NCBI GenBank assembly: GCA_964561785.1
Contig: CAZLRF010000022.1
Span: 1 to 64,000 of the forward strand
Reading direction: 5' to 3'
Origin: DATBSL01 sp964561785
GTDB taxonomy: Bacteria > Acidobacteriota > Vicinamibacteria > Fen-336
DNA length: 64,000 nt
The notes under the pieces were generated by a model. It worked only from the letters and a program-made list of their open reading frames with translations, ran no database searches and was not told the origin of the DNA. Shown one piece after another: positions 48,526 through 56,171 of this stretch. A program made the translations under genes and the position numbers. Numbering within the stretch: position 1 is the first letter of the stretch; every line of letters begins with the position of its first letter.

Positions 48526-49368
48526 ATGAGAGATGCCGTGGTCGTCCGGTTCGTGCTGCCGCTCGCCCTCTTGACCCTGGCCGCGTGCGGCCGCCGGTTC
48601 GAGGGCGGGGGGGAGCTCCGGGCCCAGCGGGTCGTCCTCTCGCGCGAGGTCGAAGGGCTCCGGGAGACGGTGGCGCGCCTCGAGCGGGGCGAGCCCCTCC
48701 TGCCGGTGGAGGACGTGGCGGTCGCCATCGACGACGCGCTCGTGCGCGACATCATCGCCGCCCAGCTGCCGTTCGAGGCGCAGGTCGACCGCTTCCGGGT
48801 GGTCCTCACCGCGGCCGAGGCGCAGTTCCGCGGCAGCCCCGTGGTGAGGCTCCGCGGCGAGATCCAGCCGCAGGAGAGGGCGGACCTCACGGCGGCCGTG
48901 TCGGTCCTGGGGGCCCTCGAGGACATCGCGGTCGAGCCGGAGACCTCCACCCTGCGGGCGAGGATCGCCGTCGACCACATCGACATCGAGAGAGCGGCGG
49001 GGGTCGAGCAGGTGCTCGGCGGCGCGGCCATGGACGAGGTGGCGCGCCTCGTCCGGGTCCAGCTCGAGGGCCGGCTGCCGCCGATCCAGATCCCGGTCAA
49101 GGTGCAGCAGAGCATCGAGCTCCCCGCGGTGACCACGGGCCCGGTCCGGATCGACGGGGCGAGCATGCCCCTGCAGGTGGCGGTGTCGCGGGTGTTCGCG
49201 GGCCAGGGGCGCCTGTGGATCGGCGTGAGCGTCCGGCCCGGCGAGCTCGTCAAGACCAAGGACGCGCCGGCGGCGGGCGACGCCAGCGCCGAGGAGGCCG
49301 GCGTCAGCCTCGGCGCCGACGACGAGGGCGGCGGGGGCAGGACGGCGCCGAAGGGGCAGGGGAGGTGA
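48526..49368 (+). CDS. Lipoprotein with coiled coil and beta-rich domain (first of a pair)
   Basis: 280 residues from the ATG at 48526; an upstream in-frame ATG at 48460 would bury the signal. The lipobox LTLAAC is followed by a basic/glycine stretch and a short coiled coil (VVLSREVEGLRETVARLERGE). A beta-rich body then runs from about residue 60 (VEDVAVAIDDALVRDIIAAQLPFEAQVDRFRVVL). The last 35 residues are acidic and glycine-rich. I recognise no family. The layout matches the next gene, so the two may be distant paralogues working together. Outer-membrane or periplasmic location is inferred from the lipobox. Confidence 0.75.
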   Translation: MRDAVVVRFVLPLALLTLAACGRRFEGGGELRAQRVVLSREVEGLRETVARLERGEPLLPVEDVAVAIDDALVRDIIAAQLPFEAQVDRFRVVLTAAEAQFRGSPVVRLRGEIQPQERADLTAAVSVLGALEDIAVEPETSTLRARIAVDHIDIERAAGVEQVLGGAAMDEVARLVRVQLEGRLPPIQIPVKVQQSIELPAVTTGPVRIDGASMPLQVAVSRVFAGQGRLWIGVSVRPGELVKTKDAPAAGDASAEEAGVSLGADDEGGGGRTAPKGQGR

Positions 49369-49370
49369 GC

Positions 49371-50384
49371 GTGCGCCAGCGACCCGCCGCTCTCGTCGTC
49401 CTCGGGGCCGCGCTCCTCGCCGCGTCGCTCTCGTGCGGTCGCGGCGACCGCCGGACGCCCGATCAGATCCGCGCCGACATCCGGGCCCTGGAGAAGGAGC
49501 GCGACGCGCTCCGGCAGCGGGTGGACGACCTGATGGTGAAGGACGAGCGGGTCGAGAGGATGCCCGACACGCCCGTGCGGGTGGGCGTCCCCACGAGCCT
49601 CGCCCGGGAACTCGTCGAGCGGCTCGTGGCGGGCTTCGTCGACCAGGTGACGCTGGAGCTCAAGAACCTCAAGGTCAAGAAGAGCGGCACGGTGAGGAAG
49701 GTCGTGACCCTCGGCCATTACGACCTCCGGGTCGATATCCACCAGGTGAGCGGGCGCCTGAAGACCGGCAAGCCGGAGGTGACGTTCGGGGGCGACAAGG
49801 TCGCCCTGGCCCTCCCGGTGACCGTCGCGTCCGGGACCGGGCGCGCGACGATCCACTTCAAGTGGGACGGGAGAAACGTGGCTGGGGCCACCTGCGGCGA
49901 CATCGAGGTGTCCCAGGAGGTCTCGGGCGGCGTCCGTCCGGACACGTACCCCGTCCGTGGCGGGCTGGTCCTGTCCGCCACCTACCAGGAGATCCTGGCC
50001 CGGCCGACGTTCCCGCGCCTCAGGGTCAACCTGAAGGTGGTCCCGTCCGAGCAGTCCTGGGCGGCCGTCGACCGGATCCTCGGGGACAAGGGAGGCGTCT
50101 GCGGGTACGTGATCGAGAAGGTGAACGTGCGGGGCATCGTGCAGCGGCTCGTCGACAAGGGCTTCAACGTCCGGCTGCCCACCGACAAGATCAAGCCGAT
50201 GGCGGTCCCGGTGGGCATCGAGCCGACGATGCAGGTGCGCGGCCAGCCGGTCGCGCTCTCGATCCGGGTGGGCGACCTCGCGATCACGAAGGACATGATC
50301 TGGCTGGGCGCGCGCGTGGCGGTGGCGGTCGGCGAGGAGGCGGAGAAGGAGATCGAGAGGCGGAAGGCGGAGGAGGCCCGCTAG
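49371..50384 (+). CDS. Lipoprotein with coiled coil and beta-rich domain (second of a pair)
   Basis: 337 residues from the GTG at 49371 (GGAGG five bases upstream); a GTG at 49365 overlapping the previous stop is also possible. The lipobox is LAASLSC. A coiled coil (IRADIRALEKERDALRQRVDDLM) follows, then a beta-rich body starting VRVGVPTSLARELVERLVAGFVDQVTLELKNLKVKKSG. This body resembles the start of the preceding protein's body. No catalytic motif. The domain looks built to bind lipid or protein; that is speculation. Its stop overlaps the convergent protease gene by four bases. Confidence 0.75.
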   Translation: MRQRPAALVVLGAALLAASLSCGRGDRRTPDQIRADIRALEKERDALRQRVDDLMVKDERVERMPDTPVRVGVPTSLARELVERLVAGFVDQVTLELKNLKVKKSGTVRKVVTLGHYDLRVDIHQVSGRLKTGKPEVTFGGDKVALALPVTVASGTGRATIHFKWDGRNVAGATCGDIEVSQEVSGGVRPDTYPVRGGLVLSATYQEILARPTFPRLRVNLKVVPSEQSWAAVDRILGDKGGVCGYVIEKVNVRGIVQRLVDKGFNVRLPTDKIKPMAVPVGIEPTMQVRGQPVALSIRVGDLAITKDMIWLGARVAVAVGEEAEKEIERRKAEEAR

Positions 50385-50839
50385 GGCTCTCTCGTCAGCT
50401 CGTCGAGCACGGCCGCCACCGCCGGCTCGACTGCGGCGGCGACCGCGGGAGTCATGTCGCGGCGGAACTCGAGGACGCTCTGCGCCTCGATCGCGACGAT
50501 CCTCACGTCGGTCGGCATCGCGTAGCCGAGCTGCCGGCCGAGGGCGAGCGCGCGCGGCAGGTCGATCCCGTGGGCGCTCGCGGTGCGCTGCGTCGGAACG
50601 TCGTCGGGCGTGAGGATGCGGATCTCGCCCGGCGTCCCGCCGGTGATCGCGGCGTCGACGAGGATCGCCCGGTCGTAGCCGGTCATGCGCTCCATGAGGC
50701 GCAGGCCGCCGGCCTCGTCCTCTTCGACGTCGACGCCCCGCGCCCCGCGGAGCCGCTCGCGGACGAGCGCCGCCACCGCGAGCCCCACCGCGTCGTCGCC
50801 GAGGAGCGGGTTGCCGAGCCCGAGGACGAGCGTTCGCAC
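50381..50839 (-). CDS. Hydrogenase maturation protease-like (peptidase M52)
   Basis: 152 residues from the GTG at 50839. VLGLGNPLLGDDAVGLAVAALV is the diagnostic N-terminus of HyaD/HybD/HoxW-type endopeptidases, which trim the C-terminus of [NiFe]-hydrogenase large subunits. The metal ligands fit: Asp in GDDAVG, Asp in ILVDAAI and His in SAHGIDLP. No hydrogenase structural or hyp gene lies in the window, so it may serve genes elsewhere. GATAAT lies exactly six bases before the GTG, predicting a leaderless message. Confidence 0.88.
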   Translation of the reverse strand: MRTLVLGLGNPLLGDDAVGLAVAALVRERLRGARGVDVEEDEAGGLRLMERMTGYDRAILVDAAITGGTPGEIRILTPDDVPTQRTASAHGIDLPRALALGRQLGYAMPTDVRIVAIEAQSVLEFRRDMTPAVAAAVEPAVAAVLDELTREP

Positions 50840-50845
50840 CGCGGA

Positions 50846-50851
50846 ATTATC
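50846..50851 (-). promoter_or_regulatory. -10 GATAAT six bases before a GTG (leaderless candidate)
   Basis: On the minus strand GATAAT (50851-50846) is followed by six bases and the GTG at 50839. No Shine-Dalgarno and no clear -35. The rest of the 50840-51038 gap shows no other gene; it includes TATACT (51025-51030) for the divergent membrane gene. Confidence 0.5.
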
Positions 50852-51038
50852 GCCCGTTCGGGCCAGGCTCGCCCCGCGCCCGGTCGACGTCGTCTCGCCC
50901 GGGGGATGGGCGGCGAGACCAGCGGCGGGGTCCGCTCGCCGGGCGCGGGACGGTAGGGCAGTCTTCCCCGGACCGCGCCGCGGCGGAATAGTCTCGATGA
51001 GCCATCGGCGTGCGACCTCGGGACTATACTCGGCACTC

Positions 51039-51464
51039 ATGCACCGCGAGGCGATCCCCGCCGTCGAGAGCGCCCGGCCCGCGCCGTCCGCCCGGACCCT
51101 CGCGCGGCGCCGATTGCGGCTCGTCGCCGTCGCTCTGAACGGGGTCCTCTTCGCCACCGGTCTGTACTTCGAGGCGCACCCTCGCGACCGCCACGACCTG
51201 TGGTCGGCGGGCGCGGTGGCGGCGGTGGCCATCCTCAACTCCGCCTCGCTGACCATCCCCCGCCGGGGCGCGGTCAGCGAGCGCTTCGTCCTGCGCCTGC
51301 GGCGGATCGCCCTCCTCGCCAACACGCTGCTTCTCCTCGCGGCGGCGGTCATCGTGCTCCTCTCCGCCCTGCGCGACTGGCGGCACGCGGTCCTGCACGG
51401 CGTCGCCCTCGTCGTCCCGCCGCTGCTGACGATCGTCGCCCTGCGCCGCTACCCGCACGGGTAG
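51039..51464 (+). CDS. Small four-helix membrane protein upstream of uvrC
   Basis: 141 residues with four hydrophobic segments (about 27-45, 55-72, 88-107, 114-135) and basic linkers. TATACT (51025-51030) lies eight bases before the ATG and no Shine-Dalgarno is seen, so the mRNA is nearly leaderless. The uvrC ATG follows four bases after its stop and also lacks a ribosome site, which suggests that uvrC translation depends on this gene. No family recognised. Confidence 0.7.
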   Translation: MHREAIPAVESARPAPSARTLARRRLRLVAVALNGVLFATGLYFEAHPRDRHDLWSAGAVAAVAILNSASLTIPRRGAVSERFVLRLRRIALLANTLLLLAAAVIVLLSALRDWRHAVLHGVALVVPPLLTIVALRRYPHG

Positions 51465-51468
51465 CCGG

Positions 51469-53265
51469 ATGGCCCTCGCCGAGAAGCTCGAGCAGCTGCC
51501 GAGCCGCCCCGGGGTCTACCTGTTCAAGGACGCCGCGGGCGCGATCCTCTACGTCGGCAAGGCGCGGGTGCTGCGCGACCGGGTGCGCTCGTACTTCCAG
51601 GCCTCGCGCCCGACCGAGCTCCACAAGGCCCGGATGGTCGAGGAGATCGCCGACCTCGAGCTGGTCGTCACCGACTCCGAGATGGAGGCGCTCGCCCTCG
51701 AGAACAACCTCATCAAGCGGCACAAGCCGCCGTACAACGTGCGGCTGCGCGACGACAAGAACCACCCTTACCTGAAGCTCACGCTCGCCGAGGAGTATCC
51801 GCGCCTCTACGTCGTGCGCCGCCCCTCCGAGGACGGCAGCGCCTACGGGGGGCCGTACATCCCCGCGAGCCTCGGGAGGAAGACCGCCGGTCTCGTGCGC
51901 AAGCTGTTCGGCATCCGCTCGTGCAAGGAGACGCTCGACGGACGCCGGCCGCGCCCGTGCCTGCAGCACCAGATCGGGCGCTGCCTCGCCCCGTGCGTCG
52001 CCCTCGTGTGCTCGCCCGAGCGCTACCGCCGGTCCTGCGAGGACGCGCGGCTGTTCCTCGAGGGGCGCACCGAGGACGTGGTGAGGCGCCTGCGCGAGCA
52101 GATGGAGGCGGCGGCGGCGGGCGAGAGGTTCGAGGAGGCGGCCTCCCTGCGCGACCAGCTGAGGGCGCTCCAGCGGCTCGAGGCGCCCCAGAAGATCACC
52201 ACCACCGACCTCGAGGAGCGCGACCTGTTCGCCGCCCACGTGGAGGGCGACCGCGCCGCGGTCCAGGCGTTCTGCGTGCGGGACGGCAGGGTCGTGGCGC
52301 GCGAGGGCTTCCTCCTCGACCGCCTCACCGAGCCCGAGACCGTGCTCGCCGCAACCCTCCAGCAGTTCTACGCCTCCTCCCGCTACGTGCCGCGCGAGGT
52401 GCTCGTGCCGGGCGAGGTGCCCGACCGCGAGCTGCTCGAGGCCTGGCTCGCCGCGCGGCGCGGGGCGGCGGTGTCCATCCACGTCCCCCGGCGGGGCGAG
52501 AAGAAGCGGCTCCTCGACCTCGTGGAGCGAAACGCCCGGCTCGCCTTCGATCTCGAGTGGAAGCACCCGCGCCGGCAGTCCCAGGAGATCCTGCGCGCGC
52601 TGCGCGACGTCCTCGACCTCGAGGTCGAGCCGCAGCGGATCGAGTGCTTCGACGTCTCGAACATCCAGGGCGCGGACGTCGTCGCCTCGATGGTCGTCTT
52701 CGAGGGCGGCCTGCCGAAGAAGTCCGACTACCGGAAGTTCCGGGTGAAGGGCCTCGCGGGCGCCCCCGACGACTTCGCCTCGATGCGCGAGGTCGTGGGC
52801 CGGCGCTACCGGCGCCTGCTCGAGGAGGGCAAGGAGCTGCCCGACCTCGTCCTCGTCGACGGCGGCAAGGGCCAGCTCGGGGCGGCGGCCGAGGCGCTCG
52901 ACGAGCTGGGTCTCGGCGACCAGCCGGTGGCGTCGCTCGCCAAGAAGGAGGAGCTGCTCTTCGTGCGCGGAGGGGGCGAGCCGATCGCCCTCGCGCGCTC
53001 CTCGCCCGTCCTCCAGCTCGTCCAGCGCGTGCGCGACGAGGCCCACCGCTTCGCGGTCGGCTTCCACCGCCAGGCCCGCTCGAGGAGGACCCTGCGCTCC
53101 GAGCTCGACGACGTCGACGGCGTCGGCCCTGTCACCCGCCGCAAGCTCCTCTCGTTCTTCGGGTCGGTGCGCGGCGTGCGGGGCGCGACCGAGGCGGAGC
53201 TCGCGGCGGTGGTGGGCAAGGCCACGGCCGCCCGGGTCCGCCGCCACTTCGACCAAAGCGCCTGA
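51469..53265 (+). CDS. uvrC: UvrC, excinuclease ABC subunit C
   Basis: 598 residues, normal length. The GIY-YIG nuclease domain (about 10-95) reads PGVYLFKDAAGAILYVGKARVLRDRV, with ENNLIKRHKPPYNVRLRDDK after it. The UVR motif (about 200-235) that binds UvrB is EDVVRRLREQMEAAAAGERFEEAASLRDQL. The RNase H-like second nuclease has ECFDVSNIQGADVVASMVVFEGG. Two C-terminal helix-hairpin-helix motifs are present (LDDVDGVGPVTRRKLLSFFG). It makes both incisions in nucleotide excision repair with UvrB. No uvrA or uvrB is near. Translation is probably coupled to the upstream membrane gene. Confidence 0.97.
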   Translation: MALAEKLEQLPSRPGVYLFKDAAGAILYVGKARVLRDRVRSYFQASRPTELHKARMVEEIADLELVVTDSEMEALALENNLIKRHKPPYNVRLRDDKNHPYLKLTLAEEYPRLYVVRRPSEDGSAYGGPYIPASLGRKTAGLVRKLFGIRSCKETLDGRRPRPCLQHQIGRCLAPCVALVCSPERYRRSCEDARLFLEGRTEDVVRRLREQMEAAAAGERFEEAASLRDQLRALQRLEAPQKITTTDLEERDLFAAHVEGDRAAVQAFCVRDGRVVAREGFLLDRLTEPETVLAATLQQFYASSRYVPREVLVPGEVPDRELLEAWLAARRGAAVSIHVPRRGEKKRLLDLVERNARLAFDLEWKHPRRQSQEILRALRDVLDLEVEPQRIECFDVSNIQGADVVASMVVFEGGLPKKSDYRKFRVKGLAGAPDDFASMREVVGRRYRRLLEEGKELPDLVLVDGGKGQLGAAAEALDELGLGDQPVASLAKKEELLFVRGGGEPIALARSSPVLQLVQRVRDEAHRFAVGFHRQARSRRTLRSELDDVDGVGPVTRRKLLSFFGSVRGVRGATEAELAAVVGKATAARVRRHFDQSA

Positions 53266-53292
53266 GAGGGTGTCTCGCCTTGATCTGAAAGT

Positions 53293-53310
53293 TGGTCTAG
53301 TATAAGACCA
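53293..53310 (+). promoter_or_regulatory. TGGTCT/AGACCA palindromic operator over the Phd-type promoter
   Basis: TGGTCT (53293-53298), six bases AGTATA, AGACCA (53305-53310). The repeat covers the -10 (TATAAG, 53301-53306, or TAGTAT, 53298-53303) and ends on the A of the ATG at 53310. TTGATC (53280-53285) is a weak -35. Autorepression by the antitoxin would block polymerase here. No Shine-Dalgarno, so a leaderless or very short leader is likely. Confidence 0.6.
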
Positions 53311-53546
53311 TGAAAAAGGTCAACATCTACGAGGCCAAGGTGCACCTTTCGACCCTCGTCGACCGGGTGGCCGAGGGCGAGACGGTGCTCATCTGCCGGC
53401 GCAACGTGCCGGCGGCGGAGCTGCGGCCCGTCCGCAAGGCGCGCCGGACGCGCCGTCCGGTGGGGCTCGTGTCCGGCTTCCGGGTCCCCCCGTCCTTCTT
53501 CGAGCCTCTGCCCGAGGACCTCCTTTCGGCCTTCGAGGGCCGCTGA
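53310..53546 (+). CDS. Phd/YefM-family antitoxin
   Basis: 78 residues. KVNIYEAKVHLSTLVDRVAEGETVLICRRNVPAAELRPV is the Phd/YefM DNA-binding fold. The C-terminal third (FRVPPSFFEPLPEDLLSAFEG) is the toxin-binding arm, with the DLLSAFEG ending seen in antitoxins of PIN toxins. The toxin GTG follows after three bases. The palindrome at the start codon is the expected operator. Confidence 0.9.
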   Translation: MKKVNIYEAKVHLSTLVDRVAEGETVLICRRNVPAAELRPVRKARRTRRPVGLVSGFRVPPSFFEPLPEDLLSAFEGR

Positions 53547-53549
53547 GGC

Positions 53550-53936
53550 GTGCGGATCCTGCTCGACACCTGCACGTTCCTGTGGATCGTGGGCGGCGAC
53601 CCGGCCCTTTCCGCGCGCGCGCGAGAGGTCTTCGTCGACCCCGAGAGCGAGGTCTACCTGAGCGCGGCGTCGGCCTGGGAGATCGGGGTGAAGCACCGCC
53701 TGGGCAAGCTGCCCCTGCCGGAGCCCCCGGAGTCGTTCGTGCCCGCCCAGCGCGAAGCCCACGGGATCGAGGCGCTCGCGGTGGACGACGAGTCGGCGCT
53801 CCACGTGGCGAAGCTGCCCGACCTGCACCGCGATCCGTTCGACCGCATGCTGATCGCGCAGGCGATCGTGGGCGGTCTGGCGCTCGTCACCCCGGACGAG
53901 TGGGTCCGGCAGTACCCGGTGCGGACGCTGTGGTAG
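53550..53936 (+). CDS. vapC: PIN-domain toxin (VapC type)
   Basis: 128 residues from a GTG three bases after the antitoxin stop. The motifs are complete: Asp6 in LLDTCTFLW, Glu in ASAWEIGVKHRLGKL, Asp in HRDPFDRMLIAQA and a final Asp in LVTPDEWVRQYPV. This AWEI..K...GKL subtype usually pairs with Phd antitoxins, as here. Predicted ribonuclease. It ends nine bases from the convergent ClpX-like gene. Confidence 0.9.
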   Translation: MRILLDTCTFLWIVGGDPALSARAREVFVDPESEVYLSAASAWEIGVKHRLGKLPLPEPPESFVPAQREAHGIEALAVDDESALHVAKLPDLHRDPFDRMLIAQAIVGGLALVTPDEWVRQYPVRTLW

Positions 53937-53945
53937 GGGCGCTCC

Positions 53946-55076
53946 TCAGCCGCTGAAGCTGCGGTCCCAGCCGGAGGTGGTCGAGGCGCCCGTGCCGCGG
54001 GCGCTGCGGGCGAGCGCCTCTCTCACCCGCTCGAGGTCGATGCGGACGACCCCCTTCTCCCCGGCCGCGGCGTGGGGGTCGAACTCGAGCGGGGAGACCA
54101 CCCGCCGGAAGACCTCCTTGAGGGCGCGCGCCCCGAGGCGGGGCTGGCGGGCCGCCTCGCGCACGATGCGCTCCACGGCGTCTTTCGTGATCTCCAGCCG
54201 GCAGCCGAAGCTCGCGAAGTAGGCCTGGGCCTGGCGCAGGCCCGAGTCCGGGCCCTCCACGAAGATCTTCGTGAGCGCCTCCTCGCCGAGCGGCTCGAGG
54301 AGCACCACCGCGTCGAAGCGGGAGAGGAACTGGGGGCTCACGCCGTACTCGAAGAGGTCCTCGGTCTTGAGCCAGTCGCGCAGCGAGAACTGCAGCTCCT
54401 CCCGGGCCCGGCCGTCCTCGTCCACGACCGTGACCGGCTTGAGCGCGCCCTGGTCCGCCCCCGCGGTCACGCGGTAGTAGACCGCGTCGTAGAGCCCCTC
54501 GAAGGCGCCCGCGCACACGAAGAGCAGCCCGCTCGAGTCGACGTGGACGGTTCCGCCCCCGGCCCAGGCGGGCAGGGTGAGCGGGACCGACTCGTTCTCG
54601 ATGAGGGTGAGCAGGGCCTCCTGCGCGCGGATCCCGGAGACGTTCGGCTGGCCCCCGACCTGGCTGCGGATCTTGTCGACCTCGTCGACGAAGACGAGCC
54701 CGTGGGAGGCCTGCTCCACGAGCCTCTCGGCCGGGGCGGTCTCGCCGAGCTGCTCGCGGGCCCGCTCGAGCAGCCGGAGCAGGAGCTTCTCCGCGGGGTG
54801 GCCCTGCTCGGCCTCCTCGCCGAGCACGTTCGCGTGGACCCGGACGACCGTGGAGCGCAGGGCGAGGGCGGGGGTGGAGGCGAGCAGGCCCTCGACCGCC
54901 TGCATGAGGGTCGTCTTGCCCGAGCCCGAGGAGCCGATGAGGAGGATGTTGCCGACGCGGAGCCGGGCCAGCTTCTTCGCGAGAGCCACCGACATCTCGC
55001 GCACCGCCTCTTTCTGGCCGACGACGCGCTTCTCGAGGGCCTGGGCGATCTGGGCCGGCGACGGGGTGGCGGGCAC
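53946..55076 (-). CDS. ClpX-like AAA+ ATPase without zinc-binding domain
   Basis: 376 residues from the GTG at 55076. Walker A is GSSGSGKT (48-55) and Walker B LVFVDEVDKI. LSRFDAVVLLEPLGEEAL and PRLGARALKEVFRR are the sensor and C-domain motifs of the ClpX/HslU clade. The N-terminal C4 zinc domain of ClpX is absent, and the pore loop GYVG and ClpP-binding IGF are not evident. It is therefore probably not the standard ClpX. It might be a dedicated unfoldase or chaperone. TAGAAT lies six bases before the GTG (leaderless). It is divergent from trpS. Confidence 0.8.
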   Translation of the reverse strand: MPATPSPAQIAQALEKRVVGQKEAVREMSVALAKKLARLRVGNILLIGSSGSGKTTLMQAVEGLLASTPALALRSTVVRVHANVLGEEAEQGHPAEKLLLRLLERAREQLGETAPAERLVEQASHGLVFVDEVDKIRSQVGGQPNVSGIRAQEALLTLIENESVPLTLPAWAGGGTVHVDSSGLLFVCAGAFEGLYDAVYYRVTAGADQGALKPVTVVDEDGRAREELQFSLRDWLKTEDLFEYGVSPQFLSRFDAVVLLEPLGEEALTKIFVEGPDSGLRQAQAYFASFGCRLEITKDAVERIVREAARQPRLGARALKEVFRRVVSPLEFDPHAAAGEKGVVRIDLERVREALARSARGTGASTTSGWDRSFSG

Positions 55077-55082
55077 GGCCGG

Positions 55083-55088
55083 ATTCTA
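55083..55088 (-). promoter_or_regulatory. -10 TAGAAT six bases before a GTG (leaderless candidate)
   Basis: Minus strand: TAGAAT (55088-55083), six bases, then the GTG of the ClpX-like gene at 55076. No Shine-Dalgarno. The facing trpS promoter has an extended -10, TGCTAGGAT (55128-55136 region, TAGGAT 55130-55135), followed by a leader with GAGGAG. Confidence 0.5.
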
Positions 55089-55169
55089 CCCGCTGGGGCG
55101 CCGGCCGCGGGCCCTGGCCGGCCGTGTGCTAGGATCACGGTTTCGTCCGAACCGAGGAGCCCGCCCCGT

Positions 55170-56171
55170 ATGGTGTCCCGACCCCGAATCCTCTCCGGAA
55201 TGCGCCCGACGGGCGCCCTCCACCTCGGCAACTACATGGGGGCCCTCGAGAACTGGGTAGGCCTCCAGGACCGATACGAGTGCTTCTTCTCGATCGTCGA
55301 CTGGCACTCGCTCACCACGGACTACGCCGACCCGTCGGGGATCCGCGAGAACGTGATCGAGGTCGCGACGGACTGGCTGGCGGCGGGGATCGACCCCGCC
55401 CGCTCGACCGTCTTCATCCAGAGCCTGGTCCCGCAGCACGCGGAGCTGCACCTGCTGCTCTCGATGATCGTGCCCGTGCCGTGGCTCGAGCGGGTGCCGA
55501 CCTACAAGGAGCAGCAGCAGAACCTCCGGGAGAAGGACCTCTCGACCTACGGCTTTCTCGGCTACCCGCTGCTGCAGACCGCCGACATCATCATCTACAA
55601 GGCCGACGCGGTGCCGGTGGGGGAGGACCAGGCCCCCCACATCGAGGTCGCTCGCGAGATCGTCCGCCGCTTCAACAACCTCTACGGCGAGGTGTTCCCC
55701 GAGCCGCAGACGCTCTTGACCGAGTCGAAGCGCATTCCCGGCACCGACGGGCGGAAGATGTCGAAGTCGTACCAGAACGCGATCGACCTCAAGGACGACC
55801 CGCAGACGCTCCGGCAGAAGCTGCGGCCGATGGTCACCGACCCTGCCCGCAAGCGGCGCACCGACCCCGGCGACCCCGACGTGTGTCCCGTGTTCGACCT
55901 GCACCGCGCGTTCTCCCCGGCCGCGACCCGGGAGTGGGCGGCCGCCGGCTGCCGCGCGGCCTCGATCGGCTGCCTCGACTGCAAGGCGAGGCTGGGCGAT
56001 CACATGCTCGAGCGCCTGGCCGCCGTCCACGAGCGGCGCCCGGAGTTCGCACGTCGCCCCGACACCGTCTGGGACGTCCTCATCGAGGGCTCGAAGAGGG
56101 CCCGCGAGGTGGCCGAGGCCACCATGGAGGACGTCCGCGCCGCGATGAAGATCCGCTACACGAGGCCGTGA
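55170..56171 (+). CDS. trpS: Tryptophanyl-tRNA synthetase
   Basis: 333 residues from the ATG at 55170. Class I signatures are TGALHLGN (residues 14-21, the HIGH equivalent) and KMSKS (196-200). AVPVGEDQAPHIEVAREIVRRFN and the C-terminal LIEGSKRAREVAEATMEDVRAAM helices are typical of bacterial TrpRS. An insert holds three cysteines (GCRAASIGCLDCKARL). It charges tRNA-Trp in the cytoplasm. Its TGA overlaps the scpA GTG, making trpS-scpA-scpB an operon. Confidence 0.97.
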   Translation: MVSRPRILSGMRPTGALHLGNYMGALENWVGLQDRYECFFSIVDWHSLTTDYADPSGIRENVIEVATDWLAAGIDPARSTVFIQSLVPQHAELHLLLSMIVPVPWLERVPTYKEQQQNLREKDLSTYGFLGYPLLQTADIIIYKADAVPVGEDQAPHIEVAREIVRRFNNLYGEVFPEPQTLLTESKRIPGTDGRKMSKSYQNAIDLKDDPQTLRQKLRPMVTDPARKRRTDPGDPDVCPVFDLHRAFSPAATREWAAAGCRAASIGCLDCKARLGDHMLERLAAVHERRPEFARRPDTVWDVLIEGSKRAREVAEATMEDVRAAMKIRYTRP

